From NCBI RefSeq assembly GCF_000003815.2, contig NC_049996.1:6280012-6344011 (forward strand): a stretch of DNA of 64,000 bases. The letters run 5' to 3'. Position 1 is the stretch's first letter, and each line of letters starts with the position of its first letter. The notes under the pieces are model-generated. The model saw only the letters and a program-made list of their open reading frames with translations, was not told the origin of the DNA and did not search any database. A program made the translations under genes and the position numbers. Source of the stretch: Branchiostoma floridae. Taxonomy: Eukaryota; Chordata; Leptocardii; Amphioxiformes; Branchiostomatidae. This document shows, in pieces, positions 1-13,000 of this stretch.

Positions 1-1
1 C

Positions 2-110
2 CAGGACTCCTCGCCAAGCGGAGTCAACTCCCCCCCGGGGAGTGTCAGCTCCCCTCCCAGCAGTGAATATGCCTTCCCATCATCCACCTCGGCAGGACCA
101 GCTGCTGCAG
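2..110 (+). CDS. LARP4: LARP4 exon (first visible, partial)
   Basis: Open in one frame from base 2 and Ser/Pro-rich ([20 protein letters not shown]). It ends TGCAG|GTGAGT at phase 1; the leftover G joins GT of the next exon as Gly. The 5' boundary is off the window, so exon start and initiation codon are unknown. Confidence 0.75.
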
Positions 111-3100
111 GTGAGTTCTACAGTTTCTAGCCTGATTAAATCTCGCTTATAGCAGCCCGCCGAACATCCGCCGGGGAGGGGCCAGTTACAGCCCTGGACA
201 GCGGAGTTTGTGTTACACAGACTATACTGTTTCTTCTGGTACACTGGACCTGCACCTGGATCGGAACCAAAAATTATACCAGTGGTTACCATTTTTAAGA
301 CTTTAAAGAGAATTATACCTATTTTCAAAGGTAAACTGTAATCTCCAAGCAGATGTTATGGTAGCATAAGTATCAAAAGCTGGCAATGGAGTGTTGATTG
401 GCAACCAAAGGATCTGTCAAGGAACAAACTTTGACTTTTTTCAGAAAAAAAATTTCGACCTGTCAGCCCAATTTTTTTCAGAAAAAATTCGAGAAGCAAC
501 AAATTAAATTGTTGTGGCCTAATGATGTAAAATCAGACAACAGTAGCTGTTTACCGTAAAACCATGACATATGAGTAAAAAGTCAAACCTCACACTAATG
601 TAAGCATCGGCCACTGTGCTACTTCCCATTGTGTCACAATTTGACCTCTCAGTGCAAAATCGCTACATTTATGTGTTGAAGGTAAAATGTTGTATCTCTT
701 ACCATTTGAAATGGACACAAAAGAGGCAGTTTCTCATGTCAGTGGTGCCTGGCTATGTCCTAACTTTTGTACCTACACAGGTAAGTCTGAATGAATGTGG
801 TGAAGTTTACATGTTGAGTTTTGTGCTCAGGTGAAGGGGAGGACAGCCAGGGGGCTGCAACCATGAGTCAAGAGGAGCTGAAGAAAGTTCTCAAGTATCA
901 GCTGGAGTACTACTTCTCAAGGTACGCATCGGCAACATTGGAATGTGGTACTAGGAATTGGTTTATTGAGTACTCAAAACTTACAGCATAAACTGAATTG
1001 TGAGGTTGGGTGGGATTTATGTTATTCCAGGGGTATGTTTATTTGGGACATAAGAATCATGCACGGTAGGATGGGTTTCAGGACTTTCCCCCTCAGATCT
1101 GTTGAGGATGATTCCCCCCAGGTCAATTCCCTCCCAGACGTTTCCCCGGGTCGTTTCCCCAGACCCCGTTCACATGAGAAAAAAGCAAGTGAGTTAAACG
1201 AGGAATCCGATTAAAATGACCAATCCAAAGCCATGTGAACAGAACTAATCCGATTGGATTGCCCATTTTGGATTGGATTGGATTGGATTGCAATCCACCT
1301 CGCGAGGTGGATTCGACGCGGGCAATCCGATTGCCGCGCAATCCGATTGACCAGAATCGCCCATGTGAACACAATTGGATTGGATTCGGGCTTGTTTCAT
1401 GGTTTTGACATCATACATACGGGTACAGTGGACATTAGACATACAACCATACCTACAACATGGCAAAAAAGTATGATATACGGGTTAGAAAAGAAGTTTA
1501 TGGGCAAGTTTGCTTGCAAAAATCATCTTACCGCTATATATGGTTAACAACCGGACGCCGCAAGATTCGCCGGAACATGTGCACCTGTTCTTTCCGAAAA
1601 TCGTCAGTGCGGCAGAAGACCGACTGGTTCATTTTGGCAATATTGCCCATGAAAATAGCATATGTGGTTTCGTTTCTCTTCTATTGTTGGAGTCAATGTC
1701 CCAACACCACTAAAAAGGCAAATGTTCTACGAGAAAAACAGTCGGAAGCGTGTCTAAACAGAATTTTCGAGTTTGGGTCACTTCACTGCATGCAAGCAGG
1801 GGCAAGCAGTTTTTTAAAACGAAACACAGACTTTTATTTCAGATAAATACGTGATGAAGTCAAATGTTTTGGTAGCAGTTTCTCCTATTCATGCAACTTC
1901 TGCGACAGATACATTTTATATAGTTAAATGTAGAGTATAATCACACCGCGTGTAACATTTCCACCAATGTAGTGGTCACGTGGTGCATGATAGTGCTATA
2001 GTAAGTCGGAGATCCTGTTAGCAGAAATATTGAATCTATTTTTATCTTACTCTGCACTGACATATGACGAGTTTTGACAAGGCATTTGATGACAATTTGA
2101 GCATTCACAAGGAAGGGGTGTTTGTCGATTACACACTTACAGAGCAGTGAACTGCGTTTATTGGAATTTTCGGCCACAAACCCAGACTGGAAGTGTGTCA
2201 TCAGGACATGCTCTTTGTGTAAAAGCTACTTGTAATAACAATACTGCTGAAACTGTGTAAAATAGGTACACTAAAAGATGATATGAGGTCAAGAGATAAT
2301 GTTACAGATTTTATTCAGCATAAAGGTATTGTATATTTGGTGTATCAACCATTAGTTTACAGAAGGAGGGAAACGACTCGGGGGAAATGTCTGGGGGTAA
2401 TCGTCCTCACGTCCTCTACAGGGGGGTGGGGTGGGGGGGAATCGTCCTCAACGGGGGGGGGGGGGTGCCCGGGGGGGATTTGACCTGGGGGGATTTGACC
2501 TGGGGGGGAAATGTAAATGGGGGAAATGACGTGATACTGGTAAGATGTTTGCCACTGCCACTTCTTGACTGTGTTTTCTGTCCTGAAGGGAGAACCTGGC
2601 AAACGACACTTACCTGGTGTCCCAGATGGACAGTGACCAGTTTGTACCAATCTGGACTATAGCAAACTTTAACCAGGTGAAAAGACTCACCTCAGACATG
2701 GATCTCATCAAGGAATGTCTACAAGGTGAGTTCTAGCATCCATTTTGTTCCACAGCTGTTCACTTCTTATCCTAATAGCTTGGAATTACAAGAACTTACA
2801 GGGTTGGACAAGTCCACTAGCCCTATTGTCCAGGGCAAGTGAAAGTGTTGATCGGGCAAGTAAATGACCTATCCCACTTGCCCGATTGGCCAAGTAAGAT
2901 TTTTCTGCTGAGTGAGACTTTGATATACTTCTGACCCTTTACAGTCATGACATCAAGAAATGGTCAGCATGAGGAAAAGGGGCAATAAATGAGAAGAATT
3001 TCATTGCTGGTAGTGAAAATGCATATAAAAGTGACATTTTAATTTTTGGCAAGTTTAACCACTTCATAAAACCGCCTTGTTTGCTTCACTGACATTGACG

Positions 3101-4048
3101 GTTTCATTCGGTGGTTATAGCAAAAGACCAGGTGTTATCACACCATATACACCTTGGGGTGGCTCATTAACCCTTAAGTGTACTTTGGGACCCAAAAAAA
3201 CTGTCTGGGAGCTGATTCTATAAGAAAACCTTTCTATGTTTGCCTTGTTGACCTCTGTCTGCCTCGTGAAAAAGCTCAAATTTCAAGGGACTGAGATTAT
3301 ATAGTGAGAAAAAAAGTGGTCACCTTGAGTGGATGGTCACCTTGGAGAACCTTAACAGGGTTTGATAGTACATGCTAAAGATTGCTTGTGTCTTAGGTAG
3401 TTTTCTGCTACTCCTGTACTCCAGAAAGAATAGGACTTTCCCCAAACATAATGGAGTTGGAGCTGCACACTGGTAATATTGTATGTTGAGTACACTGAAT
3501 AATGTTCTGTATGTATCATCCAGAATCTCCAATGGTACAAGTGGATGACAAGGGAGAAAAAGTGCGACCAAACCAGAAACGCTGCATTGTCATTCTACGA
3601 GAAATTCCAGAGTCAACACCTCAAGAGGTAGGGATTGTTTTCACCTCAGATTTGTTGCGCTTAGTCACATGCACATGAAAATTGTAAACTTGTAACTACT
3701 GTATATTCCCCAATTGTAAATCCATCCCTTTAATGTATCCAGCTCCACCTTTCCTTTGAATTGATGTTTACAAAGGGTATTCAATAAGAAAAAAGAAATT
3801 GCTTGTCAAAATTAAAACCTTTGATGCTGCTCTAAACAGAAAGTATTGAAAACAAATTTTGTTCTTGATGAAGAGAATGTTTGGTCTAATTTTGCAGGCT
3901 GTGGAGGGTCTGTTTTCAGGAGAGAATTGTCCCAAGTTTTCTACCTGTGAGTTTGCCCACAATGACAGCTGGTTCATCACATTTGAGTCAGACACAGATG
4001 CACAGAAGGTAAGGTGCTTGTTTGCAATACCTTGCAATTTGTATAGTC

Positions 4049-4087
<39 letters not shown>

Positions 4088-7000
4088 TACTGTACATACA
4101 AAATAGCTGCACAAGAAAACTGGTCAAATAAACATTTGTTAGTTAGTCCCATAGCCTTTTAATCAGCCAACTCCAGACAGAATGGTTTGCTCCATCGCAC
4201 ACCGCACCATCACACGTGTGGGGGTTCTTTAACGTGCATGGGGTGTACAAACCTAAAATGAGTTTTTTTTCAATACGTACTGTGATAGACTGACTTGATT
4301 AGAGATACAAGGTAATATATTTCAGATATTGTCAAGACTCACGCAAGTACGATTTTGTAACAATTGACGTCTGCTAGCAACTAAGTTGTGTTTTTTTCTT
4401 CAGGCATACAAATATCTCCGTGAAGAGGTGCGGGAATTTCTTGGAAAGCCCATCATGGTAAGGAAATGTTAAGATTTAAGACATAGACAATGATAAATGG
4501 AGTAAGTGTTATTGTTTTCGGTCTGAATGATGTTTTGGTGGTATATATTTAGATCTGCTGGATGGAGTGCGATGGTACCTAGCAGGTGGGCAGGTGGGTG
4601 TTACTCTGATTGGTCAGTGTTCTGTGAAATCTCCTGATTGGACCTTATTAGGGATCATTATGGGTGGATACCGGTTCAACTAGACCAGTTTTTACTGGAC
4701 CAGCTACAACAAGTGGTGTTGTGTTATACTAGACTACTTTGTGAACATGCTCTTTGAGAAAACCAACACCAGAAGAGTAGTTTGTGAAAATGCAAGATGT
4801 ACTCTGAGACTACAGATAGTACAGTTACTGTAGTAAACATCGTACATGTACTGGCTTTCTGAATGCTACATAAATAAAAAGTGCTTTCAGCCTCCTCCAT
4901 GCTTATTTTGTTGTTGGCATCCGTCTCGGAAGACAATGGTAGGCAGACAAAAGAGTGGGTTAGGCGACCCGTCTGCCTGGCCTGCACGTGACTTTTTAAG
5001 GTGAAGGAGGGGTGTGCACTTCCTTCCCCACCCTCTCGTCTACTGGCGTACTAAGTCCTACAGGGGTTTGTTATGCTCATTGGTCGGTGACAAAAAAGGC
5101 AAAAAAAGTTCTCCAATCTAAATATTGGTTTAATAAACATAAGATTACAAAGGAAGATAACAGCTAGAGAGGATCAGGTTCAGGTTCGGACCTGAACTAA
5201 AACCTCTGGACCTGGACCTGGACTTGAACCTGATCAAGCCAAAAAGGAAATTCATTTAACATAGGCCGTTACAATTCTATGTGTTGTGGCATCATAAGCA
5301 ACATGACATAGGGCCTCCTGATTGTTTAACCTTGTCTATATTATAATATGTTTTATTGTATTCTCCTCATTTAGGCTAGAATAAAGGCCAAGCCTTTGAT
5401 GCTGGGCACAGCTGTACCAAAGAATGGGATGAAGATGCCAGGTGTTGGACCTCAGACAACAGCCATAACCTCGGATCCCAATCTCTACAACAGACAGCAG
5501 GGTGCAGGTGCGGGTGCAGGTGCAGGTGCGGGTGCAGGTGCGGGGGGGTACGGTGCTTTCCCACCATATTCAGCACCTCCCATGTACCCGGCCAGTCCGC
5601 AGGCTGCTTACATGTTCAACACCTTCTCCATACCACAGTGGGCAACAAGTCCACACTTCTTTAGCCCAGATGTGGTGAGTATATCATACTATTCTAGAAA
5701 TAATATCATGATCCTATAGCTAGGCAATACCCCTCAATGGGCATCAATCCCAGGTGTCAGTGGTGAATAATGGTCCAGACCAAAAAAAAGTCATTTTGAT
5801 GATTCAGAACAAAATTTTGTGTTCACAAAGTGTCCCAGTTGTCCTGGACAGGAGCCCTACATCTGGGTAACCTTAATGTTCCATTGAACATAAAGAAGCT
5901 TTAGGGATACTGACCTTACACAAAGGTCAACCACATGTATTGTGAGTCTTGTAAATGTACATGTAAGTAACCAGTTTTATGGACTCTACTTGACTTATCT
6001 TATAAGCAAATGAAGTGTTACTGGTTTTTCTAGACCACATGTCTGAAAGCCCTTATAACCTCTGCCAACTTGTATCTCAATTTGGGGTGCACCGGTGGGA
6101 TACAACCAGGTGAGCATCAGGGACTGTATGATACTTCTCAAAATTGAAAAGTGGCCCCAAGATATTGCCAAAGTCAGGTTGCGTACTTTGAACTTTGAGG
6201 CTACTGTCTGGGAAGAGGACCCCAAATTAGCTAAGGAACCCGGCCATTCAATTCTCGGAACCGCAGTGAACATTTTTACGCAAGAGGATAACATCATGGT
6301 ACTTTTATACAAGAATTAAATTGTTTATGTGTTAGCAGTAAAGGCCTTGAAATGTGCTTCAAGTTTGGGCAGGCATCCGACATCTTCTATTAGCAGGACG
6401 TCCTCAGCTGTAATCTTCCACAGAATACCTGCAATCTCCCCAGAACATGGAAATACATCTGGACATCCCAAAATCATCCGCATGCTTAATACCTCTGAAG
6501 TTGCACATGCTGATTGGCAGCTGCATCAGATTTACACGTTTTTGGCCTTTAAATCATCAAAATCTACTGAGTCTGATGAACACAGTACTAGTATATTATA
6601 AGTGGTGGCTCTTAGCCACTTGGAGCCATAACTGTTTATTGTTAAGCGGAACACAGTTAAGCCAATGTTTTTCTTCTCCTTGTGATCAGTTGTCCCAGCC
6701 AAGGAAGAATTTGAGGCAATATGATCTGGTAAGTTAATATAACCTACATTTGGCCAGCACAAACTATACAGTAATAATGTGCCCTCACAAACAGGAAGGG
6801 GGGCAGCCATGTCTTAATTATAAGATACAACACTTGTATGTGATTTTTGGTGATATTGTGAAGACGTTATTCCTATTTGCTACATCAGCTTGAAAATGAT
6901 TCAGTTTGTCCCAGTTTCTGGAAATGGCCTATCTGCTAGCTGCAGGGTTACTGGTACGCTACATTGTAAACTTGTCACCTACTTTGTACATGTACAGAAC

Positions 7001-10000
7001 ACTTGTCACCACACAACTATATGCATGAGAGTGCTAGTGTGGGTTACCCATCTTGGGTGTCGAGATATCTTGCCGGATAATGTGTTCTTCAGGGAAAAGC
7101 TTTTCAATCATGATCTGAAATGAAAACACCTTGGGTTTGCAAGGAAATTTAAAGGTAAAATTCCTGCTATTTGTATGAATTATTCAATCAGTGCCAGAAT
7201 TGTCCTCCAACCTGCCCTGGGAGTTAAGATGAAGCGTTACAAACCAAGGTTAACATTGTTATTTCTTCTCCTGAAACGACTGGATCTGATCAGTCAAAAA
7301 TTTGTGTCCAATCTTTGTGTTGGAAATACAGTAAAACTTTTTCTAGAAACATACAAAAATTGATCTTGCCACATGCTTAAAATAGCATGGCCATAGTAGA
7401 CAGGGATTGGGCATTCTGCAGTGTCCCATTTTGAGCTGATGACTGCTACAATGAATTGGAAATGGGGAAGCTTTTTTTTGACCAACAAGAAGCTGTCATC
7501 ATGGCCAGTTGATGAGCTTGAAGAGGCAGTTCTTGGGGCAGAATTGACTGCAGTTCAAAACAACTAACAAGATGTATTAACAGTAGTCACAACACATCCC
7601 ACACTGCCTGAAGGATATTCCATATCTGGCAGATATGTGATGGACTGTGCATGACACATGCCTCTCAATAAGATCTGTCCATTTTTATTTGCAGACCCCA
7701 TTTCAAAGCAATGGTTTCCCTGCCTCACCAACCTACAAAACTCCCATCAACACCTCCAGTCCGAGGGGCCATCAGGGAATTAGGAATAGGTAAGTTTGCA
7801 GTGTTTTATTTATACATACTAGTATCATCTCACACCAGAAAGTTTCCTTGATGATCCAAACGTTTAGAATCTTTCATACCTTACATGATTGTGTTTAATT
7901 GTTGTAAAAGAATTCTTTCCTAAAGTGATTAGCACTTACCTTACAATGCCATCTGTAGACATAAAGGCATTTCTGGAATTTGAAGACAAAATTACAGCAG
8001 GGGTCTCTCCAACGTCCATACATGTACTTTCGTCCCTCAACGGAATTTTGTTGTTCGGAAGAAACAAGCAGAAAATAACACAGAAGAAAATTTCAATTTT
8101 TACAATTTTTTTCTTGATGAAATATGCACTTTTCAAAATTCAAAATGTGTTGCAAGTGATTGTCAAAGTCAGGGTGCATAATTCACATGAGGTCAATGCC
8201 AGGAAAATTTGAAACAGAATCTCAAACCCACCAGAACACCAGTGTGATACGGGCACTTGGAACAGCTTGGAACAGTATAAGAAAGATCCTCCTTACAGAG
8301 TAGGGGTAGGTTTACAGTTTACAGTTAAAAGAACAAAAAGTTCATGCACATGTACTATAATAATAAGGGTGGGTACCAGTACAGGAAATTCAGGTGCAGG
8401 TAGTCAGTTCAGGTCCAGAAGACCAGGCCCAGGTCATGAACCTGGACCTGATTGTGAAGACCAAAACAATGGTCCATTTTGCCACAAAGGAATGAGTATT
8501 TGACTTCTACTGGCATTTTGATATGATCCCATTTTCAGGTAAACAACACTAATGCCTCTGTAAAATTGGACCAAGTTTGACTGTAGAAAGTATGTAGAAA
8601 TGACTATCAACTCTCTTCTACATGTACTTCACTCTGTGATTTTCTTGGGCAGGTAAGCCCCACAACACGTGAATGCCTGCCTGTATAATTTGTTTATTTC
8701 CAATTGGTTCAAAGTCAGATCCACTGCTTTTTTTCTGGACCGGTCCAAACAGAAAAAAAAGTTTTCTACCAGTACACCGCACCGGTACCCACACCTATAC
8801 TATATATGAGTGTAAGTTCATCAGTGACAGTAGTCAACATTATTTGTTAATAAGTGCTTTATTTTGTGTACGGATATAGCACAACATGATGAAACTCTGC
8901 TTACACAAAGGTTAATCTGGGGCAAAGGAGCGCTTTCAATGTACATGTAGAAGCATACAATGTGCCTTGTAATGTTCAGGCCAAAAAATTCTAGTCACCA
9001 CACACTCTCATTCAGCGATGTTTGGTATTTGATTGAATATCATTTTGCAGAAGATTATGAGTGATGTGAACTCAAACTTGGATCCATAAAAACCTCTGTC
9101 CCACCATGCAATTTTGCATGTAACCCCCAAAAAAAAACAAATTTCGGGCACTGTTTTGTAATGTATCCAACCGTATTTACAAGGACTGGATTTGAATACT
9201 TCCAGTGTTGTCCCATTCTTTTGTATGTTCCCCCGAACTGTAAAAAGTCATATGAATCTGAGTTGGTCTCCTGGTATGAGCACTAATTTCCAAGCAGTTG
9301 CCGGGATCAACCTTTTCTGACTGTTGGACTCTGAGACAGCAACCCAGTCCAGCATTTGCGAACCATCTGCATGTACAAAGGCTATTTCCTCTCTCTCTCT
9401 CTCTCTTTCTCTCTTTCTCTCCTAATTAAACTGTCTCCTGAGCACATGTAGTTGTTACTCAATGAAAATGTTGGTTTTTGTACCTTATGAGATAAGAATT
9501 GCAGTGCACTCATAAGAATTGCAGAAAAGTTAGTTTTTCTTAAGGCTATCTACAGTATGCACTTGACAGTGATGAAATCTTGAATCTCCCTATAGAATCT
9601 CCAAGTGATGAAATCTTGAATCTAATAAGAGAATGCTGTATTCATTGGTGGTAGTATTCCAGTGTATATTTTAGCTAAAAGTTGTCCATGCATCTATAGA
9701 GTCAATTCCATATTACCGAGAGGGTGTTTCTTGCCTTTTGTTCTAACATTTTGGAAATCTTTGTGACAATCTAACTGTGATAAGTAACTGTTTAGAACTA
9801 TTTATAACATCTACGTGACGTTCTAAATATTTCTATAGTATTCAAACTTGTTAGTAAGAATTCTAACATCAAATACATTATTTCCGTTAGTTTCTAAACT
9901 GTTCCAACATAGATGCATCATTTGTGATCACATGTTCGAACATAGAAACAATATGATGAAACTGGGTCAGTGGGCTGGGAAGAGGGCAATTCACACATCC

Positions 10001-13000
10001 CTGCCAAGTGCAGGAAATTATGTCTGTCTGCCACCTTCTCACAAAAGACTCACCAGTGAAAATCTAAAAATACAAGAGCCAAACAAAGGACCAAGCTTAG
10101 CAGCTTTGTTTATGGGGGCAATAAAAGTTTTTATGGAGGGAAAAAATGACACAAAATGTTGGAACATGTTGGAACAATAACAAAAACACATAGATGTTTG
10201 AAAAGTGTTCTAAATAAAGAGATAATTATATCATTACTTTCCCAAATGTTCCAACAAATATAAAAAGGTTCAAACATGTTTAAAGTTTCATTTTGAAATG
10301 TTTGAACAATTTCGAACTTTAGTGACTGAAATGTTCTTTTACTCAAAATAGTTCAAACTTATTACAAATATTATTTCGAAACCATCTCGGTGACTTGGAA
10401 TTGACTCTAACATCTGTCACAAACTGCACATAGTCATCATACAGGAAATGACAATTTTGACAGTATGAGATGTATACGTTGTTTTACAGATACCATATGA
10501 TATTATGTTCATTCCTTCGCCTTTGCCACTACACAATTCCTGTCTAACGTGCACCTCCTCCCCTCCCCCTCTCTCCCTATAGAATGCCCTTTGTCTTCAG
10601 GAAAGGTGTATATTTTCCCAGGTATCAGTATGTTTCCATCTGTGTCTATTTTAACATGTATTTCACAGCTCTACAACAGACAGGGCTTTTACAAAATCAT
10701 ATTCAAGGACTTGCATGCTCGTGTTAGATTTAAGATCTCAACCACCGATCTTCGAATTTGTGTTAATTTCGTGTGATTTGACTGGAATAATGCCATCATG
10801 TGGTATATTAGGTGTTGTTTGTGCCTTGTAAGACTCTTGTCTGTTGTTCATGGTCTGTGGAAAACATTCATTTCCTGCTGCTTTAGCAAACCTGTCAGTT
10901 TGTTGTCTTTCAGCAGTCTACTTTTATTAAATTATTGCATTGAGTTCTTATCAGATAAGCATAAAATTATACAGATCAGGACTCATAGCAATCTACCTAC
11001 ATAGTAATATAAAGTATTTTTACAATGGTTTCTTTCTTAATCCTGTTGTATGTCTTTGTAACATTTTTACATGTCAGTTTGATCTTGGTTGGAGCAAATT
11101 GGAGTGTAACAGTATGGTTTTACGACAGTCTTTGCCAATCAGACTTTGAAATAGTTCTTTTTGTTACATGCAAAATTGCAAGTTGGCAAAACTTTTACGT
11201 GCAATTTGAAACATTTACATGCAAAGTACAACTAGTCTATACTGCAATGTTCTAACCAGCACCCATCATTTTGCACTTTGGTGGAATTTTGCTGCTCAGG
11301 ATGGATAAGAATTTTACCCAATTCTCTCACTTTTGACAGAAATTGGTGCGTAAAAAATATAGACAGATGTTGACATTTTGGAAAGATATCCACATAATCA
11401 GCATGTAAGTTTTCAGCAAAGCCGAATTTGATTATTTATAACACCTACTGATGACCGGTGACGATCCCCGATAGCCAAACAAAGGCACCTTGGCCGCGTG
11501 AGAAAATCGGCGTCAGTGCGCCCCTCCCCTACACTACACTTGCGTCTTGTGGCATCATGCTGACGTTTTCGCCATTGTTTTTCCAGTTCACTGTCAGTTA
11601 TTGCCCCAAAGAAGCTGCATAGTTGTCAGGCTTTCTGTAATTTTGTAAACCATGCTTTAGTTTCCAGCCGAGTTACAGCCACTCTGTATAATCGTCATTT
11701 GTGATATCCGTTGTCTAGAAAATGTATGTATTAGGTGTGATTTGAATACAAGATCCTTAAATAAAACATATTAATGCAAAATAACTGTTTCATTTTGGAA
11801 AAAGTAGGCATTAATGTTCTTTTACAACAACCCATTTCCCCCACTTCTAGTGAAATATCCCAAGTAAATAATCAGTACACATTTTCCTGCAGCTGGGCGT
11901 GCAACAATTGTCTTCAGAAAAGACGATCAGAAAAGCAAAAACACGCTTTCCTATAAAAGTATAAAAGACATGAAGGTGGTGCTACTGGTCTGGGAATGAT
12001 GCGGATCTATTTATGTTGTTTTCGGGTACAGTTTTTCTTCTATGAACAATTTGTGCCTCCTCCCGGATTTGGGCATGGTTGAATCTGGCCATAGTTTGTG
12101 AGGCACTGCCGGCGGGAAAACAGTTTATTTTTTATCAACTTAAGCGAGAACATTGTATAAAAATCTTAAAAGATTTAAGCAGAATTATCCAAAGATTTAC
12201 AAAAGAAACAACAGAAATTTGAATTCATCCTACTGAAAATGTGGTCAAGATGGCTTGAGAAGGAGTGCATACTTTATTTAGGTTTCTCCATTTTATATTT
12301 CAGCCTCCCAAATTTGTCTGGAATTTGCCCCAAATTGGGGGTGTATACTTTGATCGAGAAAATATGAAAGTTCCATCTAAAGTATTTAGTAATATCTGAC
12401 ATCTCACTTAAAATCAGTTGACAGATAGAGATGACATTTTGCCATTACAATACATAGCAACACAGAAAACCAGCACTCTTCAAACAAGAACTCCATCCTT
12501 CATCATTCTATTCTGTGGGCAATGGCCACTCATTGTGTTCATCCCAGGCTATACAGTTGTATGTGTGTCATACAAAGTCTCTGCAGTTATATTTCGACTT
12601 ATCTTCATTTTGATGTGGCAGTACATCATGGCATATTACCACTTAAATTATTATAATTGAATTATATAAAACACTTTCATGACTATATTAAGAAGCCAGC
12701 TAATTTTCCTTGAGATGATGATATAAATGTTTTGCTTGAAGAATTCCGTCTGGTTGAAGTGTTGAAGTTGATGATATGGTACAGCTGATGATATAGTACA
12801 GTGATATATCCCAGAATTCCTCAATACACACTCCCCAATACACTCTCCCTGGTGGCTGACTGTGACCACCATCATACAGAACACGAGATAGCAACGCCGG
12901 AAGTTATTCAAGGGGGCCCCAAATCTAACCATTTCCAGCTTTTGTCACACCCTACCAACACACCAAGTATGAAACCAATCCACCCAGCTATTCTTACTTT

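Noticed and set aside
1460-1846. 128-codon open frame in a LARP4 intron
   Set aside because: Lies in the composite repeat region, with no domain or conserved neighbour exon in phase.
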